From assembly GCF_000183425.1 (NCBI RefSeq), contig NC_014759.1, positions 1,612,001 through 1,676,000 of the forward strand: a DNA stretch of 64,000 bases. Direction: 5' to 3'. This stretch comes from Marivirga tractuosa DSM 4126 (GTDB lineage Bacteria > Bacteroidota > Bacteroidia > Cytophagales > Cyclobacteriaceae). The notes beneath the pieces were generated by a model. It was given only the letters and a program-made list of their open reading frames with translations. It ran no database searches and was not told the origin of the DNA. This document shows, piece by piece, positions 8,775 through 17,161 of the stretch (position 1 is its first letter; each line of letters starts with the position of its first letter). The position numbers and the translations under genes are program-made.

Positions 8775-9589
8775 TCCATTGTTTCTATCTCCTCATCTAA
8801 CATAACCCTATATATCTTGTCTTCTGGAAAAATATAACCGTCATCTACAACATAGCCTTTGTTATAAAGAGCCAAAGCTTTCTGAAATTCTATTTTAGCC
8901 AACTGCAAATCATTTTCAGATTTCAAAACTTGTGCCATATAGAAATGATTTTCTGCAAGATCATTATATTCTTGTTGCTTTTGAAAATTTTCTTTTGCTT
9001 TCTCTAAATCTCCAAGCTCCATATACAATACTCCAAGATGAATGTAATCGTATATCCCTATTAAATAGTCTTCCGTTTTCATCTGCTTCTCCATAATCTC
9101 AATTGCTTTCTGATTTCTACCTAATGCTTTATAGCAAAGTGCTCTTATTACCTCTAGATGGTGATTTCCATTAGCCGAATGTCCTATATCCCCAACAAAA
9201 ATTTCTTTCAAGTATTCAATATCAGTAATTGCGCCAGCATAATCACGGAAGAATTGATATCTACAGGAAGCCCTATAACCCAAATTTCCCAGGGGATCAT
9301 ATTTAACTGCTAAATCAATAAGTCTTTTCCATTCTATAAAATCACCACTTTTAAGATACGCTACTGATTTTGCTCTGTATGGATAGGCAAAAGTAGAGTC
9401 TATTGCAATAGCTGCATCCATAGCCATTTGGAACTCTTTGCTAAATTGATAGTGACCAGCAGCATTTTCGGTTTGCATACAAGCCTCATATTTCAGACTA
9501 TCTCCAGTATGTATAAAATAGTTGCAATTAGGTTGAGAAATAGACAGGTGAGAAAAGAATAAAAAGCTGATGATTAAATAATATTTCAT
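8771..9589 (-). CDS. Exported tetratricopeptide-repeat protein
   Basis: 272 residues with a short signal peptide (to about residue 18, ending SISQ). The rest is helical with TPR-like units, best seen at AIEIMEKQMKTEDYLIGIYDYIHLGVLYMELGDLEKAKENFQKQ and the following AKIEFQKALALY; earlier units are more divergent. The function is unknown; TPRs normally mediate protein contacts. It converges with ggt, overlapping its stop by 4 nt, and lies 16 nt downstream of a lipoprotein gene on the same strand, so the two are probably cotranscribed. Confidence 0.7.
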   Translation of the reverse strand: MKYYLIISFLFFSHLSISQPNCNYFIHTGDSLKYEACMQTENAAGHYQFSKEFQMAMDAAIAIDSTFAYPYRAKSVAYLKSGDFIEWKRLIDLAVKYDPLGNLGYRASCRYQFFRDYAGAITDIEYLKEIFVGDIGHSANGNHHLEVIRALCYKALGRNQKAIEIMEKQMKTEDYLIGIYDYIHLGVLYMELGDLEKAKENFQKQQEYNDLAENHFYMAQVLKSENDLQLAKIEFQKALALYNKGYVVDDGYIFPEDKIYRVMLDEEIETMD

Positions 9590-9605
9590 AAGTTTAAGGG
9601 CAAGG

Positions 9606-10130
9606 TTAAGGCATTATTTCAATGATTTCACCTCTGTCAATCTTGAAAATTAAGTATTGATAATAATCTAGGGTCATATTATCCATCTCTTCCATTTCAA
9701 TTGGAAGCCAACCCTCCATCTTTTTGGTCAGCTCAAGGATTTGATCACTAATTTTAGCATCAAACTCCATCTCTTGGTATTCAGCATTCATTCCTTTCAA
9801 ACGAAATCTGCCGGTATCACCATGACAATTTACAATGAATCGAATACGTAAAAGACCACTTTGATCTGAATCAACGTTTTGGTAATTTTCCTTGAAATAC
9901 TGAATGATAGCAGGTTTTTCACCTCTATATTGCACTCCTTTGCTGAAATTAAAATACTGCCTGACTTCATCATCCGTATAGCATAATTTAAAATGAGGGT
10001 CATCAATTTCCTCGTCAAATTGGATATCACCAACCCAACGTAAATAGGGTTCTTTTACTACTTCCTTATTTTCACTACATGAAAACATGCCAACTGTAAA
10101 ACACAAGAAGGTTAAAAATACTTTATTCAA
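9606..10130 (-). CDS. Lipoprotein with TonB-C-like domain, function unknown
   Basis: 174 residues. The N-terminus is a lipoprotein signal with a lipobox ending at Cys18 (GMFSC), followed by SENKE; the protein should be lipid-anchored in the envelope. The segment LLRIRFIVNCHGDTGRFRLKG and the late YYQYLIFKIDRGEI strand resemble the C-terminal domain of TonB-like proteins of Bacteroidota, but there is no transmembrane helix or proline linker, so it is not an energiser. The similarity is weak. It precedes the exported TPR gene on the same strand. Confidence 0.6.
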   Translation of the reverse strand: MNKVFLTFLCFTVGMFSCSENKEVVKEPYLRWVGDIQFDEEIDDPHFKLCYTDDEVRQYFNFSKGVQYRGEKPAIIQYFKENYQNVDSDQSGLLRIRFIVNCHGDTGRFRLKGMNAEYQEMEFDAKISDQILELTKKMEGWLPIEMEEMDNMTLDYYQYLIFKIDRGEIIEIMP

Positions 10131-10180
10131 AATAATAAATTAAGGTTGATAGTTAATAATAATGAATGCAATCTTGGGTG

Positions 10181-10999
10181 CTATTCTTCACAAGTTACAT
10201 CCTGTAAATCTTCATTCCAGCAATGGAAGTTACTGTCTCCAAAGTGATTTGTACTCTTCACCCTGCCAAATTTTAATTCACTATTCCATTCTATTTGAAT
10301 TAAATCATTCGACTGTGTATTAGAAATTTCCACTGAACGATTGTAATCGCTATCTTCATCTCTACTGTAGTCAATATAGCTTCCTAGTAATTCACCTTCT
10401 TTTTCAATAGTAAAGAGTGCGTTAGCTTCTGTTTGAGCTTCATTTCTCGACCATTGAGTACTTATCCAAGGAGACGGATTAGCTGGGCTTTCGATAAGCG
10501 TCCAACTTCCGCTGTTTCCGTCTACCGTTGATTGTCCTTCAAACCACAGAAAATTTTCAGGAGGTGTAAAAGAGGAAGTTGAAGGTGTTCCTGTTGAAGT
10601 GATATAACCTTTCCAATCCACATTACCATCAGCAACATCCGCAGTTAACCTAATTGTATAATCATTGGAATGGGCAGAAAATGAGCTCTCCCAGGTCCAA
10701 ACTCCAGCATCAGTATCAAAAAATGGCTCTTGGCTTATGGTTACTTTAAAAGCCGTCACAGGAATCGCAAGACTCCCTTTCAAAATGGCTGAATAAACTC
10801 CTACATTCACAGCTGAATAAAACCAATTTTCAATTGTTTGATTACGCTGATTTCCATCAGTCTGAAAATCATCAAAATCGGGCGCCATACTATATTCAGG
10901 CGGCATCACTGGTTTTGGGTCTTGATTATTTTCATCATCAGGATTACAAGACACGAATAGCACCATTAAACTTAACAATAGACTCAGTAACTTTTTCAT
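10181..10999 (-). CDS. Lipoprotein of unknown function
   Basis: From the ATG at 10999 the product is 272 residues; an upstream ATG at 11026 adds nine residues before the signal peptide and is less likely because AAGAAG stands just before the inner start. The signal MKKLLSLLLSLMVLFVSC ends in a lipobox cysteine followed by an acidic, asparagine-rich linker (residues 19-36). The mature domain is rich in Trp, Ser and Thr and alternating strands, suggesting a beta-sandwich, with a cysteine pair near the C-terminus. No family is recognised. It lies upstream of the other lipoprotein gene, 50 nt away on the same strand. Confidence 0.6.
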   Translation of the reverse strand: MKKLLSLLLSLMVLFVSCNPDDENNQDPKPVMPPEYSMAPDFDDFQTDGNQRNQTIENWFYSAVNVGVYSAILKGSLAIPVTAFKVTISQEPFFDTDAGVWTWESSFSAHSNDYTIRLTADVADGNVDWKGYITSTGTPSTSSFTPPENFLWFEGQSTVDGNSGSWTLIESPANPSPWISTQWSRNEAQTEANALFTIEKEGELLGSYIDYSRDEDSDYNRSVEISNTQSNDLIQIEWNSELKFGRVKSTNHFGDSNFHCWNEDLQDVTCEE

Positions 11000-11452
11000 A
11001 ATTTTCTTCTTTAAAACTCTTTCCAATAAATAATAGAAACGAAATTCTTGAAATTAGTTGGAATTTGATAACTCAAACGTTACAAAAGTTTTTAAATTGT
11101 ATGAGTAAAAAATCAAATCTCAGCCCTATTAACTTAAGCAAATAAATTCGTTCCAACGGGAAAGACTTGTCGATACTACCCTGAAAATGTCTAATCTATG
11201 ACTTATATACTGTTCATAAACGTACAAATTATAATAAATATTGACCTCTCCCGTACAAATTCGACCCTGTAGCTTCTATGATTTCTTGCTTTCAAAAATT
11301 TAATATAGCCTCCTATAGAGTGCTTAAAGGTGGTTTTCATGAATATATACATAATCAATGATCTTCCCAATTTGTAACTGGTACGCATCTTGGCATAGTG
11401 TATTGAGAATTGGCATAGCAGCCATAATTAATAATCATTAAAGGAAAATTTT
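11000..11452. other. Intergenic region with two direct-repeat pairs
   Basis: No convincing gene. Two pairs of direct repeats are visible: CGTACAAATT at 11221-11230 and 11252-11261 (period 31), and TTGGCATAG at 11392-11400 and 11412-11420 (period 20, two helical turns). The second pair ends 32 bp before the PadR-family gene and may be a regulator site. The rest is AT-rich without clear hairpins. Confidence 0.4.
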
Positions 11453-11824
11453 ATGATAGCAGAAAAGATAAAAGCACAATTGCGGACTGGGGTTCTGGAA
11501 TATTGTGTGATGCAGATTTTGAGAAGAGGCGAAGTTTATGCCTCTGACATCATTGACGAACTTTTGGAAGAAGACCTAATAAAAGTAGAAGGAATTATTT
11601 ACCCACTTTTGATGAGGTTGAAACATGAAAATTTAGTTCAATATGAATGGAGTGAAGCGCAAAACGGACTGCCTAAAAAACACTATCAATTAACTGATAG
11701 TGGACAGAATACTATAAAGGCATTGGATCAAACTTGGATTGAGATTAATAAATCAGCCAAAAAAATCAAAAAAAAGACTGATGAGCAATTAAAAACAGCC
11801 AAGGAAACTAATGAGGAAAAGTAA
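11453..11824 (+). CDS. PadR-family transcriptional regulator
   Basis: 123 residues. The PadR winged helix occupies residues 1-85: an N-terminal LRTGVLEYCVMQILRRGEVYASDIIDEL, the wing around EGIIYPLLMRLKHENLVQYEW, and a PKKHYQLTDSGQ turn. The C-terminal dimer helix is short and very lysine-rich. It lies 52 nt upstream of the PspC/DUF2807 gene, a pairing common in Bacteroidota where the PadR protein is presumed to control the envelope protein behind it. The sequence AAAGGAAAA before the ATG can serve as ribosome site. Confidence 0.9.
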   Translation: MIAEKIKAQLRTGVLEYCVMQILRRGEVYASDIIDELLEEDLIKVEGIIYPLLMRLKHENLVQYEWSEAQNGLPKKHYQLTDSGQNTIKALDQTWIEINKSAKKIKKKTDEQLKTAKETNEEK

Positions 11825-11876
11825 ATGGCTGGTAATTTCTCATACAAATTAATCTAAAAATCTTAATTTTAAAGCA

Positions 11877-14366
11877 ATGAAAAAGAATATAAGTATAAAT
11901 ATAGGAGGCATAATATTCCATATAGAAGAAGATGGCTTTGACAAGCTTAAAAACTATTTGGATGCCATTAACCGCTATTTTTCTGATTTCAAAGACAGTC
12001 AGGAAATTATAAATGACATTGAAAATCGGATAGCTGAAATCTTCTTAGCTAAATTAAAAGATGACAAGCAAGTCATTGAATTAGAGGACGTAAATGCGCT
12101 AATGGTTACATTAGGAAGCATAGAGGACTTTAAAAAAGCAGAAGAAACAGATGAAGCTTTTGAAGAGAATACATCTGAAAAAGCAGAAAGCCAAGAACCA
12201 ACTGGCACCAAAAAACTATATAGAGACACCAAAAGATACATTTTTGGAGGTGTAGCAGCTGGTATCGCACATTATTTTAATATAGATGTTCTGTGGATCA
12301 GGTTACTTTTCATACTTGGATTTTTAGGACTATTCCCTTTCCATCCGACTTCAGCAATTATTTTATTAGCGTATATCGTCATGTGGATTTTCTTACCTGC
12401 AAATCCTGATTTAAAGGAAGATGAAAAGGTAAAGAAACTCTATCGTAGTCAAGAGAACAAAGTAATTGGTGGTGTAGCTCGAGGTTTAGCTTCCTATTTC
12501 GGAACTGATGTGGCTGTCATTAGGATATTATTTGTCTTGCTACTGATTCCTGGTGGAGCTGGTTTAATAATTTACCTAGTACTATGGTTTATCACTCCAT
12601 CTGCTAAAACGGTTACAGAAAAAATGCAAATGGAAGGAACACCCATAACGCTAAGTAATATTGAAAAAAATATTAAAAGTAGCTTGAAAGTTGAAAATGG
12701 AGAAGAAACAACCTTAGTAAAAATCTTATTATTCCCGTTCCGATTAATTGCTATTATCTTAAATGGATTAGCAAAAGCTTTAGGACCAGTTTTGAATTTT
12801 ATAGTCGAAGCTGCAAGAATTGTTCTGGGAATCATATTGAGTTTATTTGGTTTAGGATTAGGAGTTACATTTATCATACTTCTTTTTGTATCACAAGGAA
12901 TATGGATTGAATCATCTAATATCAACTTTTTTGATATTCCGAATGAGTTGATCGCTAATACTTTTTCATTGGAATTAGTACTGATTAGTTTCTTGTTTTT
13001 GATCATTCCAGCCCTGTTCATCATGATTGCAGGAATTAGTGTAATGGCTCGTAAATGGTTAATGAACAGAACAGTATCATTTTCACTTTTAGCTGTTTGG
13101 TTTGTAAGTCTGATAGGTGCTGCCATCATAATTCCAACAACGGCTTTGAATTTCAGAAATGACGGAGAAGTTTACGAGACCTATGAATATGATCTTGAAG
13201 ATAGAGTTGCGGTATTAAAATTAAAAGAAGTTGGTTTTGAAGATTACGATGTTACGAATCTAAAGATCAGAGGCTATGATGGCGATAAACTAAAACTTGA
13301 GAAAAGATATAGAGCGCAAGGTAGTAGTAGAATTGATGCTGAGCAAAATGCAAAAATGACTTACCACAACGTAGAATTAAAAGATGATAGCATTTTATGG
13401 TTTGATTCTAACATACGATTCTTGGAAGATGCAGCATTTAGAGGGCAAAGTTTAAATATGATTTTGTATGTTCCTTATGGACAAGAATTTGAGATGAATA
13501 GAAAACTGCGCCATATTTTACGTAATACTATCTACATCAATGGATATACGGTAAGTCAAATCCATAACAACCGATGGGTTTTTGAAGAAAACGAGGGGTT
13601 AAACTGCATAACTTGTAAAGTGAATAAGACTAAAAGTAGTATAACTTATTCTCAAGATATCGATTCAGATAATTTCTTCACTACACCCTTCAATTTCTCA
13701 AGTGATGCCTATGTTAGAACTTATGACATTGCTGATTTTAGTAAAATTTCATCAGCCACTGGCATATTTGTTGAAGTTAGACAAGGAAACGGTTACGACT
13801 TCCAAGTAATGGCCGAGGATCAAGAAGACCTCGAAGATTTTAGATTTGAGGTGAAAAATGAAAGACTAAAAGTGTATATAGAAAAGGAGGATTTCGACTG
13901 GAATATTTTCTCTAGCGATTCATGGAATTGGAAAGGGAACGTACCGCAAATACAATGCACCATAACTGTACCGGATCTAAAACATTTAGAACTTTCATCA
14001 GCTTCTCAATTGAATTTATATGGTTTTAAAGGAGATAAGCTTAAAGTAGATATAAGTTCAGCAGCTAAACTTATTGCTGATGTAACTTACAATAATCTAA
14101 ACATGGATATTTCAAGTGCCTCAAAAGTTAAAATGAGAGGAGATGTAGAGAGTATGGATTTAGACATAAGTAGTGCTGCTAAAATGGAAGGCTTTGACTT
14201 AATTGTGAAAAATGCTGATGTTGATGCTTCCAGTGCGTCCAAAGCTGAGGTTCATGTAACCGGATACTTGGATGCAAGTGCAAGCAGTGCATCAAAAATA
14301 ACGTACCAAGGACGTCCTCGATTAGAAAGCAGTAGCAGCAGTGGGGCAAAAGTCTCAGCTGATTAA
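11877..14366 (+). CDS. PspC-domain membrane protein with C-terminal DUF2807 (head GIN) domain
   Basis: 829 residues. Residues about 1-85 form a small conserved N-terminal domain. Two PspC domains follow (about 113-175 and 187-243), each beginning KKLYR and containing a GGVAxG motif and hydrophobic helices. Further membrane segments lie at about 280-430. Residues about 610-829 form a DUF2807-type beta-solenoid in which SSAS/SSAA recurs roughly every 17-21 residues. PspC proteins act in envelope stress responses; here the protein likely links the inner membrane to an extracytoplasmic solenoid. It follows a PadR regulator and ends just before a strong hairpin. Confidence 0.85.
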   Translation: MKKNISINIGGIIFHIEEDGFDKLKNYLDAINRYFSDFKDSQEIINDIENRIAEIFLAKLKDDKQVIELEDVNALMVTLGSIEDFKKAEETDEAFEENTSEKAESQEPTGTKKLYRDTKRYIFGGVAAGIAHYFNIDVLWIRLLFILGFLGLFPFHPTSAIILLAYIVMWIFLPANPDLKEDEKVKKLYRSQENKVIGGVARGLASYFGTDVAVIRILFVLLLIPGGAGLIIYLVLWFITPSAKTVTEKMQMEGTPITLSNIEKNIKSSLKVENGEETTLVKILLFPFRLIAIILNGLAKALGPVLNFIVEAARIVLGIILSLFGLGLGVTFIILLFVSQGIWIESSNINFFDIPNELIANTFSLELVLISFLFLIIPALFIMIAGISVMARKWLMNRTVSFSLLAVWFVSLIGAAIIIPTTALNFRNDGEVYETYEYDLEDRVAVLKLKEVGFEDYDVTNLKIRGYDGDKLKLEKRYRAQGSSRIDAEQNAKMTYHNVELKDDSILWFDSNIRFLEDAAFRGQSLNMILYVPYGQEFEMNRKLRHILRNTIYINGYTVSQIHNNRWVFEENEGLNCITCKVNKTKSSITYSQDIDSDNFFTTPFNFSSDAYVRTYDIADFSKISSATGIFVEVRQGNGYDFQVMAEDQEDLEDFRFEVKNERLKVYIEKEDFDWNIFSSDSWNWKGNVPQIQCTITVPDLKHLELSSASQLNLYGFKGDKLKVDISSAAKLIADVTYNNLNMDISSASKVKMRGDVESMDLDISSAAKMEGFDLIVKNADVDASSASKAEVHVTGYLDASASSASKITYQGRPRLESSSSSGAKVSAD

Positions 14367-14372
14367 AAAACC

Positions 14373-14405
14373 ATTCATGCCATGATTCCTGGTCATGGCA
14401 TGAAT
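14373..14405. terminator. Bidirectional intrinsic terminator
   Basis: A perfect 13-bp stem (14373-14385 with 14393-14405) encloses a 7-nt loop, with an A run on the left (14365-14370) and a T-rich stretch on the right. It sits between the convergent PspC/DUF2807 gene and the 325-residue secreted-protein gene, and can end transcription from both sides. Confidence 0.85.
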
Positions 14406-15383
14406 TTATTCTAGTTTCTTTCTATAAATAGCTCTACCGTTTTCTGAATCCAGTGAAAAGAGATTGTAAAGGTAATTATCGTAAACCCTTGATTTGCTAA
14501 ATATAATATTTCCATTAATAATAATTTTTTCAAATTGAAATGTATTTCCTTGCCCAGTAATTTGGTATAAATCCTTATGGAAAATTAAATACATATTATC
14601 ATTGACCGGATCTTTTCTTAGTCTTGCATCACTTAAATAAGTGGTAGTATTTTTTTCTTCAAATTGAGAAAAATCCACCTCATAAAGCTTATTTCCGTCA
14701 AAATCAAAAGCTAAAAATTTATGGTTGAAATTATCAACCAACAAAATTCGGCTCTCTAAAAACTCTATCTCTATGCGATCAGCATTATTTGAATAGGATA
14801 AATAATCGCTCTTAATTTTGGCTACATATAATGTGGAAAGGTTTTTTTCATCTTTGCCATACTGAATTTCTGTTTTTTGAAAGCCATTTTCTCTATCTAA
14901 ACTGGCAAAGCTGTAAAAAGTATAATCCCTATAATGCAAATACTTATTAAAAAATTCACCCTTTCTCCGTTTGTTCCAGTTTAAAAGCCGATTCTTTTTC
15001 TTAAGTCTTTCCTTTTCAGGTATAATCCTACATTCAAATTTTTGCATTGGAGCAAAAGCTATATTTTTCTGATCAATATATAACTTTGGAAGACCAGGTA
15101 TATGATTATTTCCTTTTATGCTTTTTGATTTCTCAATCAATCTACTTTCATTCAAAAAATGGATCTTGTAGTTCTCTCCCACACGCTCTGCTATAACCAA
15201 ATCTCCATTTTGAATTACATAATCGTAAAACTCTATATTGTCACTTCCATAATATAATTCCCAACCATTATTCCTGAAAAATTCCTTTTTATCATCATCA
15301 ATAAAATTTAAAATAGAATCTTGGGCAGTCACGCATAATGTATTAATTAAATAAAATAATATGCCGATAAATAATCTTTGCAT
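14406..15383 (-). CDS. Secreted protein of unknown function
   Basis: 325 residues with a signal peptide (hydrophobic to about residue 19, ending VTAQ). No family is recognised. The mature part alternates short strands and charged turns, for example ILLVDNFNHKFLAFDFDGNKLYEVDF, which resembles one blade of a beta-propeller, so a six-bladed propeller-like fold (TolB/NHL type) is possible but unproven. A lysine/arginine-rich patch at about residues 125-142 is unusual for an exported protein. It is divergent from the beta-CASP gene across 72 bp. Confidence 0.55.
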   Translation of the reverse strand: MQRLFIGILFYLINTLCVTAQDSILNFIDDDKKEFFRNNGWELYYGSDNIEFYDYVIQNGDLVIAERVGENYKIHFLNESRLIEKSKSIKGNNHIPGLPKLYIDQKNIAFAPMQKFECRIIPEKERLKKKNRLLNWNKRRKGEFFNKYLHYRDYTFYSFASLDRENGFQKTEIQYGKDEKNLSTLYVAKIKSDYLSYSNNADRIEIEFLESRILLVDNFNHKFLAFDFDGNKLYEVDFSQFEEKNTTTYLSDARLRKDPVNDNMYLIFHKDLYQITGQGNTFQFEKIIINGNIIFSKSRVYDNYLYNLFSLDSENGRAIYRKKLE

Positions 15384-15455
15384 TTTGTCTTAGTTCTCAG
15401 TTAAAATTGATAGTTTGCTTTAAATCCTTAAAACAATAGGAATTTTTTAGAAAAT

Positions 15456-16835
15456 ATGAATGTAAGAGTAAAATTTTTAGGAGGTGCACAATCGGTCACA
15501 GGTTCAAAATTCTTATTAGAAATTGATGAATACAAAATTTTAATCGACTGTGGACTTTTCCAAGGACTAAAAGCACTTAGACTAAGAAACTGGGATGAGT
15601 TCCCTATTGATGTTCAAGAGATTGATGCAATAATTCTTACACATGCTCATTTAGACCATTCTGGCTATGTACCAAGAATGGTTAAACAAGGTTACAAAAA
15701 GAATGTATTCTGCACAGAAGCTACTGCAGATTTGTTGGAAATCATGTGGATGGATTCTGCCAAATTGCAAGAAGAAGAAGCTGAATTTGCTAAACAGAAA
15801 GGCTATTCTAAACACGCTAATCCTTTAGCATTATATGATCAAAAAGATGCTGAAGCTGCTTTAAAAACAGTGATCCCGAAAGCTTTCAAAAAATCATTTG
15901 ACCTTAGCGAAAACATCCAAGTGAAATTTTATCCAGCAGGTCATATTTTGGGAGCTGCTTCAGTGGAAATAATCCTAAAAGGAGCAACTCAGGAGAAGAA
16001 CATTATTTTCAGTGGTGATTTAGGAAGAAATTCTGACCCTGTGCTCTTCCCTCCTACTTTTTTCAAAAATTCTGATGTGGTATTTCTTGAATCTACCTAT
16101 GGTGATCGCTTAAATGATGTAGCTAAAGTTCAAGAGGAATTAAAACAGCATATTTTAGATCATATGAATGAAGGAGTCATTATGATTCCAGCATTTACAG
16201 TTGGCCGAACACAAAACTTGCTTTTCTATCTACATGAACTGATGAGAACTGGTCAAATCCCTCATATCCCAGTGTATTTGGATAGTCCGATGGCAATCAG
16301 TGTTACTCATTTATACAAAAAATACGGTGATCAGCACCGTTTACAAGATAAAGACATATTTGACGATAAAAACTTCCATTATATCAGAGAGCATCAGCAA
16401 TCCAGAACATTAGATATGCTGAAAAATAGAGCCATTATAATTTCAGCTAGTGGCATGCTGACAGGTGGAAGAATTTTGAGCCATCTGTTTAAAAGACTTG
16501 GCAATAAAAATGACCTATTGCTAATGGTAGGCTTTCAGGCTGACGGAACTAGAGGTCGCGATATATTAGAAGGCAAAGAAAGTGTAAAAATCTACGGAGA
16601 AGAGATCCCAATCAAATGTCATTTTGCTAAAATAGATGGACTTTCCGCCCATGCTGATCAAACTGAATTATTGGATTGGTATGCTAGATTTGAGGAAGCA
16701 TTAAAGTTTACATTCCTGGTGCATGGGGAAGTAGAAGCTATGAAAACTTTAAAAATTGAACTAGAGGAAAAGGGAGCTAAAAATGTCTTTATTCCGGATT
16801 ATATGGAATCTTTTGAGCTATTTTCTGGGATTTGA
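15456..16835 (+). CDS. Metallo-beta-lactamase-fold beta-CASP ribonuclease-like protein
   Basis: 459 residues. The metal-binding signature THAHLDH lies at residues 62-68, with further motifs GHILGAASVE, FSGDLGRNSDP and, in the beta-CASP part, ESTYGDR and PAFTVGRTQ. The C-terminal RNA-specificity motif holds IKCHFAKIDGLSAHADQ and the final LVHGE. This is the YsaA/CPSF-like group related to mRNA 3'-end processing nucleases and bacterial RNase J, expected to act on RNA in the cytoplasm. The substrate is unknown. No partner gene overlaps it; the next gene, also MBL-fold, starts 326 bp later behind a repeat element. Confidence 0.88.
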   Translation: MNVRVKFLGGAQSVTGSKFLLEIDEYKILIDCGLFQGLKALRLRNWDEFPIDVQEIDAIILTHAHLDHSGYVPRMVKQGYKKNVFCTEATADLLEIMWMDSAKLQEEEAEFAKQKGYSKHANPLALYDQKDAEAALKTVIPKAFKKSFDLSENIQVKFYPAGHILGAASVEIILKGATQEKNIIFSGDLGRNSDPVLFPPTFFKNSDVVFLESTYGDRLNDVAKVQEELKQHILDHMNEGVIMIPAFTVGRTQNLLFYLHELMRTGQIPHIPVYLDSPMAISVTHLYKKYGDQHRLQDKDIFDDKNFHYIREHQQSRTLDMLKNRAIIISASGMLTGGRILSHLFKRLGNKNDLLLMVGFQADGTRGRDILEGKESVKIYGEEIPIKCHFAKIDGLSAHADQTELLDWYARFEEALKFTFLVHGEVEAMKTLKIELEEKGAKNVFIPDYMESFELFSGI

Positions 16836-17161
16836 GCTAAAATCCAATCAGGTCCAAGCGGACGCTTGAACTAGGCCCTATAAATCAGACTGCTATAGCG
16901 CAAACATCCTCTTGTGCTTTTGCCAATCTTCTGAGCTTTTTCAGCAGTATAATCATTTTATACTATAAAGCTTTCGGAATGAAATACTTTTCACCTCAGC
17001 CTTTCCAACCTAATAAAATTCATATTGATAGAACTCAAATATCATGATAAAAATCAATTAATAGGCAGATAAAAATCATAGCTCACAAAAAAGGCGACAA
17101 AAGTTATTAACTAACTGATTATCAATACGTAAATTTAATTAAAACTAAATTCTGAAAAGAC
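16836..17161. other. Intergenic region carrying a family A palindromic repeat
   Basis: No gene is seen. The left third holds a degenerate family A repeat pair (16854-16917). The rest is AT-rich leader sequence of the persulfide dioxygenase-like gene; I find no clear terminator or TAnnTTTG element in it. Confidence 0.5.
16854..16917. repeat. Family A REP-like inverted repeat, right arm decayed
   Basis: The left arm CAAGCGGACGCTTG is at 16855-16868. The right arm at 16898-16917 reads GCGCAAACATCCTCTTGTGC, which is the family right arm with several substitutions. Arms are separated by about 30 nt that include CTAG and CTATAGCG, shared with the copy at 18678. Confidence 0.7.
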
